A stretch of DNA of 64,000 nucleotides from SG8-41 sp035649495 (lineage in GTDB: Bacteria > Pseudomonadota > Gammaproteobacteria > Burkholderiales > SG8-41): the NCBI GenBank assembly GCA_035649495.1, contig DASRJL010000092.1:62001-126000 (forward strand), in the 5' to 3' direction. This document shows, piece after piece, positions 26,406-34,498 of this stretch. Under the pieces are notes generated by a model, which saw nothing but the letters and a program-made list of their open reading frames with translations, was not told where the DNA came from and ran no database searches. The position numbers and the translations under genes were made by a program. Positions within the stretch are counted from its first letter, which is position 1; the number at the start of each line of letters is the position of its first letter.

Positions 26406-26849
26406 TCATTCCTCTCCCGGGCCGGCGTCGATCAGGAACTCGGTGCCGCGCACGCCCAGGATCGCGTTCGGCGTGCGAAATTGCACCGCGCCGGGCGATT
26501 GCTTGGCGATTTTTCCCGAGACCACGGCGAGCGTTCCGCGCTTGACCGAAGCATCGATGGTGCCGGCATGAGTGGTCGAATCGAAGGCGAAGCGCTCGAG
26601 CACGAGGGTCGAATTCGGGCCCGCGGAAAGCAGCGTGTTGTCGCGCAGGATGATGCCGACCGAACCGTCCGCGCCGGTGGCAATGCGGTCGGCGGCGGCC
26701 ACCCTGGCGCCGGGCGACGCCGCGATTTTTTCGCCGGCGCGCTGAATGGTGACGCTGCCTTTGGCGGTCTTGACGACCCCGGCATCCTCGGCGGCTGCCA
26801 CCTGCAGCGCTGCGGCAAGCCCGGCAACGAGCAGCATGATTCTCATCAT
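26406..26849 (-). CDS. FecR-domain periplasmic protein
   Basis: 147-residue secreted protein. A signal peptide (MMRIMLLVAGLAAALQVAAA) precedes a FecR domain recognisable by VKTAKGSVTIQRAG, TGADGSVGIILRDNTLLSAGPNS and QFRTPNAILGVRGTEFLID. Stand-alone periplasmic FecR proteins occur next to CHASE2 receptors in other proteobacteria, as here, and may supply or modulate the signal; the ligand is unknown. Start ATG 26849 (ATG 26846 also possible) with GGGAG nine bases upstream. It is divergent from the HATPase gene, with only 30 bases between the starts. Confidence 0.85.
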   Translation of the reverse strand: MMRIMLLVAGLAAALQVAAAEDAGVVKTAKGSVTIQRAGEKIAASPGARVAAADRIATGADGSVGIILRDNTLLSAGPNSTLVLERFAFDSTTHAGTIDASVKRGTLAVVSGKIAKQSPGAVQFRTPNAILGVRGTEFLIDAGPGEE

Positions 26850-26879
26850 CGCAGTATCTCCCTGGTTTGATTCGCCGCC

Positions 26880-27311
26880 ATGGCCGCGCCCGCTGAATCG
26901 CGTCAATTCGTCGCCGACATGAAGGCGCTGCCGGAGCTCCTCGAGTTCGCGGCCGCGGCGGCGGGCAGGGCCGGCTTCGACGGCGTTGCGCAGCTCTTCG
27001 TCGAATTGATCATCGAGGAACTCTTCACGAACACGGTTGTGCACGGCTACGGCGGCGACAGCAACCAGCCCGTGTGGGTGAGCGTCGTAAGCGTCGGCGT
27101 CGAGTTAAGCTTAACATACGAAGACGCCGCCCCACCCTGCAATCCGTTAACGTTGCCCGCGCCCGGTCTCCTCGATGCGCCGCTCGATCAGCGGCCGGTG
27201 GGCGGGCTGGGCATGCCGCTGGTGAAGGCGTTGTCCGACGCCGCGTCCTATGCATATCAGGAAGGGCGTAACCGGCTGACCCTCGCCATTTCTCCACGCG
27301 CCCGCCGCTGA
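26880..27311 (+). CDS. RsbW/SpoIIAB-like anti-sigma serine kinase (HATPase)
   Basis: 143-residue GHKL ATPase. The N-box is EELFTNTVVHGYG, the G1-box appears as LTYEDAAPPCNP, and the G2 segment is PVGGLGMPLVKAL. Proteins of this size act as switch kinases that phosphorylate a STAS antagonist and otherwise sequester a target such as a sigma factor. The partners are likely the STAS protein (22367) and the PP2C phosphatase (23676). The usual D-x-G of the G1 box is D-A-A here, a conservative oddity. Start ATG 26880; no strong ribosome-binding site is visible. Confidence 0.82.
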   Translation: MAAPAESRQFVADMKALPELLEFAAAAAGRAGFDGVAQLFVELIIEELFTNTVVHGYGGDSNQPVWVSVVSVGVELSLTYEDAAPPCNPLTLPAPGLLDAPLDQRPVGGLGMPLVKALSDAASYAYQEGRNRLTLAISPRARR

Positions 27312-27397
27312 GGAATTGCGTCAGGCTCTTCCAGACACGGCGGGGCGTATTCACGCTATCATCCGTCTCCTTTGTCGTAGCCCAACAGGGAGGTAGC

Positions 27398-28147
27398 ATG
27401 AAACCGGAGCAGATCCTGAAGCTCCCCTCGATGCCGGCGGCAAGCCCGAGCTATCCGATGGGGCCGTACCGGTTCATCAACCGCGAGTTCATGATCGTCA
27501 CGTACGAGACCGACAAGGAACTCCTGCGGCAGGCCGTGCCGGAGCCCCTGGACCCCAATCCCGAGGGATACGTTCTCTACGAGTGGATCCGCATGCCCGA
27601 CAGCTCCGGCTTCGGTGACTACTGCGAAAGCGGTATCGTCATTCCCTGTTTCTACAAGGGCGAGCCGATTAACTTCACGGCGCAGATGTACCTGGACGAC
27701 GAGCCGCCGATTTCCGCGGGACGGGAAATCTGGGGCTTCCCGAAGAAGTACGCGCTGCCCAAGCTCGACGTCTGCTCGGACACCCTGACGGGCACGCTGC
27801 ACTATGCCGGCCAGCTCGTCGCCATGGGCACCATGGCCTACAAGCACCAGGTCGCGCCCGGCGGCGTCGAAGCGCAGGCGAAGGGGATGACCCGGACTTC
27901 GTGCAATCTCAAGATCATTCCCGACGTCGACGGCGGGCCGAAGATCTGCCAGCTGGTGGCCTACAACCTCACCGACATCACGGTGAAGGGCGTGTGGGTT
28001 TCGCCGGCGCGGCTGCACCTGATTCCGCACGTGAACGCGCCGGCCGCCGACCTGCCGATCAAGAAGATTGTCGGCGGCAAGCATTTCGTGAGCGACCTCA
28101 CCCTGCCGCACGGCCGGGTGCTGTTCGACTACCTCAAGGACGCATGA
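27398..28147 (+). CDS. Acetoacetate decarboxylase family protein, intact active site
   Basis: 249-residue homologue of Clostridium acetobutylicum Adc (acetoacetate to acetone plus CO2), similar along the full length (SPSYPMGPYRFINRE, MYLDDEPPISAGREIWGF, HFVSDLTLPHGRVLFDYLK). The active-site residues line up: E62 and E77 correspond to Adc E61 and E76, and K116-K117 in GFPKKY to the Schiff-base K115 and its neighbour K116. It is therefore probably catalytic, although the superfamily also contains enzymes with other substrates. Start ATG 27398 with AGGGAGG upstream. A paralogue starts 17 bases downstream. Confidence 0.88.
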   Translation: MKPEQILKLPSMPAASPSYPMGPYRFINREFMIVTYETDKELLRQAVPEPLDPNPEGYVLYEWIRMPDSSGFGDYCESGIVIPCFYKGEPINFTAQMYLDDEPPISAGREIWGFPKKYALPKLDVCSDTLTGTLHYAGQLVAMGTMAYKHQVAPGGVEAQAKGMTRTSCNLKIIPDVDGGPKICQLVAYNLTDITVKGVWVSPARLHLIPHVNAPAADLPIKKIVGGKHFVSDLTLPHGRVLFDYLKDA

Positions 28148-28164
28148 GCGGAGGAGAAGAGACC

Positions 28165-28911
28165 ATGAAGAAGAGTGACGTCAAAGCGCTTCCCTCGATG
28201 CCCCTGCAGAGCCCGACGTTTCCGCGGGGCCCGTACCGGTTCTTCAATCGCAAGTACATGGTGATCAACTACAGGACCGATGCCGCCCTGATCCGCGAGG
28301 CGCTGCCGGAGCCGCTGGAGCCCGCAGGAGACACGGTGGCCGTGCAATGGGTCGATATGCCCGACGGTGAGGGATTCGGCGCCTACCAGGCCGCGGCGCA
28401 GGTGATTCCCTGCACGCTGAAAGGCGAAGCCTGCAACTTCGTAAGTCAGATGTACCTCGACAATACGTCGCCGCTGGCGGGTGGGCGCGAGATCTGGGGC
28501 TACCCGATGAAGTACGGCAAGTCCGTGCTCACGACGAATGCCGATACCCTCACCGGGACGCTGCACTATGCGACGCAACCGGTCGCCGTCGGCACCATGG
28601 TGTACAAGCACGACGCCTTCAAGGCCGACCACAAGAAGGAAGGCGAGCACCTGGCGCGGACGCAGATCACGTTGAAGCTCATTCCCGATATCGACGGTAC
28701 GCCGGCCATCGCGCAGCTCGTGGCGGTACGATTCGAGAACGTCGTCGTGCACGGCGCCTGGACGGGGCACGCGCGGCTCGAGTTGGTTCCTTCGGTGAAC
28801 TGCCCGCTCGCGGACCTGCCGGTGAGGGAAGTCGTCGGCGGGCTGCACATGGATACCGACATGACCCTACCCTACGGCAAGGTCGTGCACGATTACCTGG
28901 CCAAGAAGTAA
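28165..28911 (+). CDS. Acetoacetate decarboxylase-like protein lacking catalytic residues
   Basis: 248-residue paralogue of the preceding gene. Its numbering equals that of C. acetobutylicum Adc. The Schiff-base lysine position is Met115 (GYPMKYG) with only K116 kept. The two active-site glutamates are Gln61 (VQWVDMPD) and Ala76 (YQAAAQVIP). The fold-defining parts are well conserved (FPRGPYRFFNRK, MYLDN, GREIWGYP, DTLTGTLHY). It should not decarboxylate acetoacetate by the known mechanism. It could be a partner subunit of the intact copy or an enzyme with other chemistry. Start ATG 28165 after GGAGGAGAAGAGACC. Confidence 0.85.
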   Translation: MKKSDVKALPSMPLQSPTFPRGPYRFFNRKYMVINYRTDAALIREALPEPLEPAGDTVAVQWVDMPDGEGFGAYQAAAQVIPCTLKGEACNFVSQMYLDNTSPLAGGREIWGYPMKYGKSVLTTNADTLTGTLHYATQPVAVGTMVYKHDAFKADHKKEGEHLARTQITLKLIPDIDGTPAIAQLVAVRFENVVVHGAWTGHARLELVPSVNCPLADLPVREVVGGLHMDTDMTLPYGKVVHDYLAKK

Positions 28912-28944
28912 CGGCGTGACCCGTGACTGGGCGGGTGACGGCGG

Positions 28945-30345
28945 CTAGAACTTCGCGTTGCCCGGCGTGCGCGGAAACGGGATCGCATCGCGCACGTTGG
29001 AAAGCCCGGTGACGTAGGAGAGCGTGCGCTCGAAGCCCAGCCCGAAGCCGGCGTGCGGCACCGTGCCGTAGCGACGCAGATCCAGGTACCAGCGATACGC
29101 CTCGCGGTCGAGGCCATGCTCGGCCATGCGCGAGGACAGGACGTCGAGCCGCTCCTCGCGCTGGCTGCCCCCGACGATCTCCCCGATCCCGGGCGCGAGC
29201 ACGTCCATCGCCGCCACGGTGCGCCCGTCGTCGTTCACGCGCATGTAAAACGCCTTGATCTCCTTCGGGTAGTTCATGACGATCACGGGCTTCTTCGCGT
29301 GCTTCTCCGTGAGGTAGCGCTCGTGCTCGGACTGGAGATCGATGCCCCACTGCACCGGAAACTCGAACTTCTCCTTCGCCGCCTCGAGGACGCGCACCGC
29401 CTCCGCGTACTCCATCCGCACGAACTCCGAGCCGACGATGCCTTCGAGGCGGGCGACTGCGCCTTTCTCGACCCTCTCGTCGAAGAACGCCATGTCGTCC
29501 GCGCGCTCCTCGAGCACGGCCTTGAACACGTACTTGATCAGGTTCTCGGCGAGCGACGCGTCGTCGGAGAGATCGGCGAAGGCGATCTCGGGCTCGATCA
29601 TCCAGAATTCCGCGAGGTGCCGGCTCGTGTTCGAGTTCTCGGCGCGGAAGGTCGGTCCGAACGTGTAGACGTTGGAGAGCGCTAGGCAGTAGGACTCGAT
29701 GTTGAGCTGCCCGGATACCGTCAGGAATGCCTCGCGCCCGAAGAAATCGTGGCTGAAATCGACCCTTCCCGCCGCATCCCGCGGCAGGTTAGCGAGGTCC
29801 AGCGTCGATACGCGGAACAGCGCGCCGGCGCCCTCGGCGTCGGAGGCCGTGATGATGGGCGTGTTGACCCACAGGAACTTGCGCTCGTGGAAGAAGCGAT
29901 GGATCGCCTGCGCGAGCGTGTGGCGCACGCGCGCCGTCGCCCCGATCACGTTGGTGCGCGGGCGCAGGTGGGCGACCTCGCGCAGGAACTCCATCGTATG
30001 CGGCTTGGGCTGGATGGGGTACGAGTCGGGGTCCTCGACCCACCCCACCACCGTGACCGCGCTCGCCTGCATCTCGAACTGCTGGCCCTTGCCGCTCGAG
30101 GGCACGATCGGGCCGACCGCTTCGACCGCGCAGCCCGCGGTGAGTCGCGTGATCTCCGTGGCGTAGTTCGGCAGTGCCGCCGGTGCCACGACCTGGAGCG
30201 GGTGAAAGCTCGTGCCGTCGGACACGTGCAGAAAGGAGAAGCCGGCCTTGGAATCGCGGCGGGTGCGTATCCATCCTTTCACCGTCACTGGCGTATCCTG
30301 CGGCGCGCGCCCGCGGAGGATGTCGTCTATGGCCGTAGGCTTCAT
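28945..30345 (-). CDS. asnS: Asparaginyl-tRNA synthetase
   Basis: 466-residue class IIb aminoacyl-tRNA synthetase. The N-terminal OB-fold anticodon-binding domain (VTVKGWIRTRRDSKAGFSFLHVSDG) is followed by class II motif 2 (FRAENSNTSRHLAEFWMIEPE) and motif 3 (GFGLGFERTLSYVTG). ENSNTSRHLAEFWM and NYPKEIKAFYMR are characteristic of AsnRS rather than AspRS. Length is standard for bacterial AsnRS. Start ATG 30345. Asparaginyl-tRNA synthesis is thus direct here, though an indirect route elsewhere in the genome cannot be excluded. It converges on the decarboxylase pair, ending 33 bases away. Confidence 0.95.
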   Translation of the reverse strand: MKPTAIDDILRGRAPQDTPVTVKGWIRTRRDSKAGFSFLHVSDGTSFHPLQVVAPAALPNYATEITRLTAGCAVEAVGPIVPSSGKGQQFEMQASAVTVVGWVEDPDSYPIQPKPHTMEFLREVAHLRPRTNVIGATARVRHTLAQAIHRFFHERKFLWVNTPIITASDAEGAGALFRVSTLDLANLPRDAAGRVDFSHDFFGREAFLTVSGQLNIESYCLALSNVYTFGPTFRAENSNTSRHLAEFWMIEPEIAFADLSDDASLAENLIKYVFKAVLEERADDMAFFDERVEKGAVARLEGIVGSEFVRMEYAEAVRVLEAAKEKFEFPVQWGIDLQSEHERYLTEKHAKKPVIVMNYPKEIKAFYMRVNDDGRTVAAMDVLAPGIGEIVGGSQREERLDVLSSRMAEHGLDREAYRWYLDLRRYGTVPHAGFGLGFERTLSYVTGLSNVRDAIPFPRTPGNAKF

Positions 30346-30382
30346 GCGTGGATTCTAGCGCAGCGAGGAAGAAGCCCCGCGC

Positions 30383-30503
30383 GCTCGCCACTGGCCGGGT
30401 CTTATCGGCATGTCCGGCGTCTGGATCCGACTCCGCAGGCCCCATCCGGTGTGCGACTTGGCCATCGCGTTGTCTTGAGGCCGTACCAGTACTGGGAGAG
30501 TCG
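30383..30503 (+). repeat. ~120-bp dispersed intergenic repeat, copy 1
   Basis: Begins GCTCGCCACTGGCCGGGTCT, continues TATCGGCATGTCC and CTGGATCCGACTC, then CTTGGCCATCGCGTTGTC and CCGTACCAGTACTGGGAGAG. The same succession of blocks is found at 49370-49508 (same strand) and at 50339-50460 (opposite strand). It lies between asnS and the small gene at 30601. No open frame is conserved, so it appears non-coding. Confidence 0.7.
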
Positions 30504-30563
30504 TCTCGGTAGCCCGTGCAAAGTTGCGTACCCGGGTATTTTCCGGGGTGCCGTACTGGAGTG

Positions 30564-30569
30564 TATACT
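30564..30569 (+). promoter_or_regulatory. Possible sigma-70 -10 element TATACT
   Basis: TATACT stands in a short AT-rich stretch (GTGTATACTTTTTCC) 31 bases upstream of ATG 30601, unlike the surrounding GC-rich DNA. No good -35 is seen at 16-18 bases (TTTCCG is the best), so the promoter call is tentative. Confidence 0.4.
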
Positions 30570-30600
30570 TTTTCCTTTTATTCCCGCGCGTCGCGCGCAA

Positions 30601-30888
30601 ATGGACAAACTCGGTACCCGGTGGGAGTTCGTCCGCCTTCAGACCGCCGAGGAAAGCTGGCTATGGCGATGCGTTCGCGCGGACGGCACGACCGTCACGT
30701 CTTCCGAACCCTGTGAAAGCTTCGGAAAAATCATGGTGGACGCCGTGCGCAACGGCTTCAGTTCCGGAACGCAGCAGTGGGCCATCAAAAGCAACGAGTG
30801 GCGCACCGATTTTGCGCCGGGCGAGCAACCCAAAACCACGCGTAGAGACCCGACGACGATACCGCCGTGGCGGAAACCCGATGCCTAG
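30601..30888 (+). CDS. Hypothetical protein, 95 aa
   Basis: Small soluble protein rich in Trp, Arg and Thr (TRWEFVRLQTAEESWLWRC; AIKSNEWRTDF), ending in a basic Pro-rich tail (TTIPPWRKP). No domain, signal peptide or membrane helix is recognised. Support as a real gene comes from an isolated AT-rich promoter-like stretch upstream and a strong rho-independent terminator about 40 bases after the stop, together making a free-standing transcription unit. ATG 30601 is the first good start; no clear ribosome-binding site is present. Confidence 0.55.
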   Translation: MDKLGTRWEFVRLQTAEESWLWRCVRADGTTVTSSEPCESFGKIMVDAVRNGFSSGTQQWAIKSNEWRTDFAPGEQPKTTRRDPTTIPPWRKPDA

Positions 30889-30927
30889 GTCTCCCCGGAG
30901 GTAGGTAAATCCTCGGAGGAGGGTTTG

Positions 30928-30950
30928 GGCCCGCCGCGCGCGGGCCTTTT
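30928..30950 (+). terminator. Rho-independent terminator
   Basis: Perfect 7-bp stem GGCCCGC / GCGGGCC with loop CGCGC, followed by TTTT. It ends the transcript of the 95-aa gene. Almost the same hairpin (one extra C) occurs at 50111-50134. Confidence 0.8.
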
Positions 30951-31165
30951 AACAAGCGACAACGGGTCCAAACCGGGACCGGCGACGAGCCGATTCGCCC
31001 ACCCGCGTTTGTGCCCGGGTACAGCATTAGTTTGCCAACGACGAGCGAATCGGTAAAACACTGACAAGACTCGCGGGCGCCAAGCGCAACAATACAAGCC
31101 GTATACAAGGCATTGGAGCGGCGGTCACCGTTCCGCTTTCGACCCGAATTGACAAGGATGACACG

Positions 31166-31594
31166 ATGAAACTCGCGACGGCGGCCGACCCGCACATGAA
31201 CGGCGACGGCATCAATTTCAATGTTGCCGCGCTCGCCCTGGCGGCCGGAACGTTCTGGGGCGCGGCGATCCTGCTCGTCTCCGTGGCCAACCTGCTCTGG
31301 CCGGACTATGGGCGCCTGTTCCTCGATCTGGCCGGTTCCATGTATCCGGGCTATCAGCCCGGGGGTGGTGCGGGTTCGGTGATCGTCGGTACGCTTTACG
31401 GATTCGTAGACGGAGCGGTTGCCGGCGCCGTGATCGGCTGGATGTACAACACTCTTGCCGCGGCAATGAGACGCCGGTCGTACGGCCTTGCGCATGCGTC
31501 AAGGGGATGGGAGCGTGGCGAACGGGCCGACGCAACAGGCCGCCGGTCTGCCGGACTGTTTTTCCCATGGAGCGACCGGCGCACGGGACGCTGA
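31166..31594 (+). CDS. Small membrane protein of a family often labelled 'bacteriophage holin'
   Basis: 142-residue protein. Two hydrophobic helices (FNVAALALAAGTFWGAAILLV and SVIVGTLYGFVDGAVAGAVIG) flank a loop with SMYPGYQPG, and the second helix ends in WMYN. The pattern of short N-terminus, WGA helix, YPGY loop and GFVDG-x-GA-x-x-x-W-x-YN is shared by a widespread chromosomal family that automatic pipelines sometimes name holin; no phage genes are nearby. The last 40 residues, rich in Arg and Gly, have no counterpart in that pattern and may be read-through of a shifted or eroded 3' end. Start ATG 31166. Confidence 0.6.
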   Translation: MKLATAADPHMNGDGINFNVAALALAAGTFWGAAILLVSVANLLWPDYGRLFLDLAGSMYPGYQPGGGAGSVIVGTLYGFVDGAVAGAVIGWMYNTLAAAMRRRSYGLAHASRGWERGERADATGRRSAGLFFPWSDRRTGR

Positions 31595-31604
31595 GAGCTC
31601 TCTC

Positions 31605-31655
31605 ACCACCCCGCTCGCTCACGCGAGCACCCCTCCTCCCACTGGAAGGAGGGGA
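31605..31655. repeat. Hairpin-type intergenic repeat (CCCCTCCTCCC / GGAAGGAGGGG)
   Basis: CTCACCACCCCGCTCGCTCACG followed by CCCCTCCTCCCACTGGAAGGAGGGGAGAG. The hairpin CCCCTCCT...AGGAGGGG is flanked by a GGGGTGGTGA-type block on the other strand. Related sequence occurs in the opposite orientation at 49304-49350 and, in a variant, at 52512-52555. This kind of element is common in proteobacterial spacers. Confidence 0.55.
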
Positions 31656-31680
31656 GAGTCAGAACATTTACGATCCCGCC

Positions 31681-31715
31681 TGACCCCTGACCCCTGACCG
31701 CTGACGCCTGACGTC
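31681..31715. repeat. Heptamer array, 5 x 7 bp (TGACCCC variants)
   Basis: Five tandem units: TGACCCC, TGACCCC, TGACCGC, TGACGCC and TGACGTC. The last unit touches the stop codon of the patatin gene. It is the inverted counterpart of the array at 19395-19422. Confidence 0.8.
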
Positions 31716-32785
31716 TAGAGGAATTCCCGCTTTAGATCGACCGTCGAGCGCACGCCGAGGTGCTCGAAGTTGTGATCGAGCCACTCGTGGGCGAGGGCGC
31801 GGCCGCGGTCGCGCAGCATCGTCAGGAACTTCCACTCGCTGTTCATCTTGCTGGAGGCCGACAGGTCGGAGAGCGCGTTGTCGGCGCGCACGGAATGGAT
31901 CAGGACGTACTTCAGCTTCTCCCGGAACTCTTCCTTGATCCAGCCGTCGTCGAGCAGCTTCTGCACGAAGTAGACCGAGCGCAATTCCTTGATGAGCGAG
32001 GAATTGAAGGTGATTTCGTTCAGGCGGTTGGCGATGTCGAAGGCCGTCTTGGGCGGGCCGGGGCGCTCGATCGGGTTGATGTGCAGTATCACCACGTCGC
32101 GCGACTCGGTGTAATAGAAGAGGGGATAGAGCACCGGGTTGCCCATGTAGCCGCCGTCCCAGTAGTGCTCGCCCTTGATCTCGACCGCCTGGAAGACCTG
32201 CGGCAGACAGGCGGAGGCGAGGACCGTGTCGGCAGTGACGTCCGGCGTGTGGAAGATCTTCACCTTGCCCGTGCGCACGTTGGTTGCGCAGATGAAGAGC
32301 TTGGTGACCTGGCTCCTCTCGAGCTCCGCGAAATCGACGTTCTTCTCCAGCACTTCGCGCAGCGGGTTGTAGTTCATCGGGTTGATCTGGTACGGGGAGA
32401 ACAGGCTCATCATGGACTTCATCAGCCCATGCATCGGGTTGTCTTCCCGTTGCAGATGCGCGAACAACCCGTCCCAGGGCATTTTCGGCGGGGCAAACCG
32501 CTGCCCGGCATCCGAAATGCCCTTCCAGAAATCGTGCAGTGCCTGGCGCGCGCTGTCGCTGCCCTTCAGCTTGCCGTAGGCGTAGACCACCGCGTTCATC
32601 GAGCCCGCGCTCGTCCCGGACAGACCTTCTATGTCGACGCGCCCGTCTTCGAGAAACTTGTCCAGAATGCCCCAGCCAAAGGCGCCGTGGGCGCCGCCGC
32701 CCTGCAGGGCAAGATTGATTCTTTTTCTCGGCTTGGGCGAGGTGTCGGTGACTCCCCGCAGCCGTAAGTTGGTCGCCTCGCTCAT
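31715..32785 (-). CDS. Patatin-like phospholipase family protein
   Basis: 356-residue Ser/Asp-dyad acyl hydrolase. The oxyanion loop is ALQGGGAHGAFGWG, the nucleophile motif GTSAGS, and the catalytic aspartate is in HYWDGGYMGNP (DG-G). No signal peptide is present, so the enzyme is probably cytoplasmic. Substrates could be phospholipids or, given its position beside bdhA and a phasin gene, lipid on or in polyhydroxybutyrate granules; this is inference. Start ATG 32785 with GAGGAGAAAAACGAGCG upstream. It follows bdhA by 45 bases. Confidence 0.88.
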   Translation of the reverse strand: MSEATNLRLRGVTDTSPKPRKRINLALQGGGAHGAFGWGILDKFLEDGRVDIEGLSGTSAGSMNAVVYAYGKLKGSDSARQALHDFWKGISDAGQRFAPPKMPWDGLFAHLQREDNPMHGLMKSMMSLFSPYQINPMNYNPLREVLEKNVDFAELERSQVTKLFICATNVRTGKVKIFHTPDVTADTVLASACLPQVFQAVEIKGEHYWDGGYMGNPVLYPLFYYTESRDVVILHINPIERPGPPKTAFDIANRLNEITFNSSLIKELRSVYFVQKLLDDGWIKEEFREKLKYVLIHSVRADNALSDLSASSKMNSEWKFLTMLRDRGRALAHEWLDHNFEHLGVRSTVDLKREFL

Positions 32786-32830
32786 CGCTCGTTTTTCTCC
32801 TCATTTCCTCTCATTTTCCTCAGCGCCGGT

Positions 32831-33613
32831 TCAGTGCGCCGTCCAGCCGCCCTCGACCGAGATATTCGTTCCCGTGATGGAGGCGGCGGAGTCGGAGCAC
32901 AGGAACACAGCGGTCCCGGCGACCTGCTCGACGGTGACGAACTGCTTGGTGGGCTGGGCAGCGAGCAGCACGTCGCGCTTCACCTGCTCCTCGGTGATGC
33001 CGCGCGCCTTGGCAGTATCGGGAATCTGCGATTCCACGAGCGGCGTCAGCACGTAGCCGGGGCAGATCGCGTTCACCGTGATGCCCACCTCGGCGACCTC
33101 GAGGGCGATGGTCTTGGTGAAGCCCAGGATGCCGTGCTTGGACGCGACGTAGGCGGACTTGAATGGGGAGGCCACCAGCGCGTGCGCCGAGGCGACGTTG
33201 ATGATGCGGCCCCATTTCTTGGATTTCATGTAGGGCACGGCGCTCTTCGTCGTGTGAAACGCCGACGAAAGGTTGATCGCGATGATCGCGTCCCACTTCG
33301 CCTGTGGGAATTCCTCGACCGGCGCAACGTGCTGGATGCCGGCATTGTTCACCAGGATATCGCAGCCGCCCAGCTCCGACTGGCACTTCTTCATCATCGC
33401 CTCGATCTGGTCGGGCTTGCTCATGTCCGCCCCGTCGTACAGCACCTTGACGCCGAACTTCGACGCCAGGCCGGCGCGGATCTTCTCGATCTCGCCCGCG
33501 TTGCCGAATCCGTTCAGCAGGAGGTTGATGCCTTCCTTCGCGAATCCCTCGGCGATTCCCAACCCGATGCCGCTGGTCGAGCCGGTTACGACTGCATTTT
33601 TGCCCTTAAGCAC
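32831..33613 (-). CDS. bdhA: 3-Hydroxybutyrate dehydrogenase
   Basis: 260-residue short-chain dehydrogenase interconverting 3-hydroxybutyrate and acetoacetate with NAD. The cofactor motif TGSTSGIGLGIAEG, NNAGIQHVAPVEEFP and the catalytic S/Y/K set (NVASAHALVASPFKSAYVASKHG) are all present. ALLVNGFG-like and VLYDGADMS segments are typical of BdhA. Start GTG 33613 (VLKGKNAVVTG) is preferred to TTG 33628 because GGGAG lies seven bases before it and the length then equals that of known BdhA proteins. The neighbouring phasin supports a polyhydroxybutyrate breakdown role, with the adjacent decarboxylase locus able to use acetoacetate. Confidence 0.92.
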   Translation of the reverse strand: MLKGKNAVVTGSTSGIGLGIAEGFAKEGINLLLNGFGNAGEIEKIRAGLASKFGVKVLYDGADMSKPDQIEAMMKKCQSELGGCDILVNNAGIQHVAPVEEFPQAKWDAIIAINLSSAFHTTKSAVPYMKSKKWGRIINVASAHALVASPFKSAYVASKHGILGFTKTIALEVAEVGITVNAICPGYVLTPLVESQIPDTAKARGITEEQVKRDVLLAAQPTKQFVTVEQVAGTAVFLCSDSAASITGTNISVEGGWTAH

Positions 33614-33768
33614 GTTGGTATCTCCCAAGAGTCATGTTTCGAAAAAATCGCCGCAGAACCGGCGGCGGGGCGCGGGACCGTAACAGAAACGCGGCCGCCG
33701 CGCCGGGGGCCGTACCGCCCCCTCGGCACATGACCGCCGCAGCACGCCTGCACCGGAAACCCGGTTTC

Positions 33769-34320
33769 CTATTTCTTGCTGACGATTTCGGTGACCGATC
33801 CGACCGTTTTCGCCGTCGCGGTGGTCGCGGCCTGGATGTTGGCGTTGGCCATGCTGGTCATCTGGTTGGCGACCGCCGTCATGTTGTCGAACGCCTTGTT
33901 CGTCTGCTCCAGCATGTTCTTCATGACGCCGGCGATCACGTCGCTGCCGTCGACGGCGGAGGATTTTTTCTGCTCGATCGCGGATGCGGCCGTTCTCGTG
34001 AGCTGGGTATAGTTGGCCTGCATCACCGCGCTGACGTCCTTCTGCATGGCCGAAACGAGATCGTAGACGCTGCGCCAGTACTCCAGCATGCGCTCGGGCC
34101 GCGCCAGTTCCTGGTTGGCGCGCGCCATGTCGCCCACGTCTTTCGAGGCGGCGAGCTTGGTGACGGTCGCCACATTGCTCGAAAACGTCTCGCGCGCGGC
34201 GGCCATGTTCAGCTCCGCCAGGCGCTGCATCCCTTCGAACGATGTGCGCATGAGCGTCATCAACACTTCCGCGCTGGCTTTCTGCGCAACGGACATCTGC
34301 TCGATTTCCGGATTGGACAT
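33769..34320 (-). CDS. Phasin family protein (polyhydroxyalkanoate granule-associated)
   Basis: 183-residue amphipathic helical protein of the phasin_2 type: EQMSVAQKASAEVLMTLM, then LAELNMAAARETFSSNVA and a Thr/Ala/Lys-rich C-terminus. Such proteins coat polyhydroxybutyrate granules and control their size and number. There is no signal peptide. Start ATG 34320 with GGAGAAGGAGTGAGCT upstream. It is upstream of bdhA on the same strand (155-base gap). The gene may be called phaP in other annotations, but several paralogues are usual, so no symbol is assigned. Confidence 0.88.
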   Translation of the reverse strand: MSNPEIEQMSVAQKASAEVLMTLMRTSFEGMQRLAELNMAAARETFSSNVATVTKLAASKDVGDMARANQELARPERMLEYWRSVYDLVSAMQKDVSAVMQANYTQLTRTAASAIEQKKSSAVDGSDVIAGVMKNMLEQTNKAFDNMTAVANQMTSMANANIQAATTATAKTVGSVTEIVSKK

Positions 34321-34482
34321 AGCTCACTCCTTCTCCTGTTGGACGGTCGCTGCCGCTTTTCACTGTGACGGACCGACGCCCACCGTCTGGGCGTTGTTTC
34401 AGGGCGGATCGGCAGGCTAACACGCCCCCGCGCGGCTGTGTAGATATCCCGCGCATTTTTTTGTATTCGCCCGGACAGCTTC

Positions 34483-34498
34483 TGGCACGGTGCTTGCG
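34483..34498 (+). promoter_or_regulatory. Sigma-54 (RpoN) -24/-12 promoter element
   Basis: TGGCACGGTGCTTGCG matches the -24/-12 consensus TGGCAC-N5-TTGC exactly, with the GG and GC dinucleotides correctly 10 bases apart. It faces the heme-rich operon, whose first start codon is about 400 bases downstream. No activator-binding site was recognised. Confidence 0.6.

Noticed and set aside
30990..31053. Inverted pair CCGATTCGC / GCGAATCGG as an operator
   Set aside because: The 46-base separation and lack of similar sites elsewhere give no real support.
31166..31594. Prophage remnant, because the gene resembles a family labelled holin
   Set aside because: No other phage-like gene, integrase or attachment site is nearby; the family is chromosomal and widespread.
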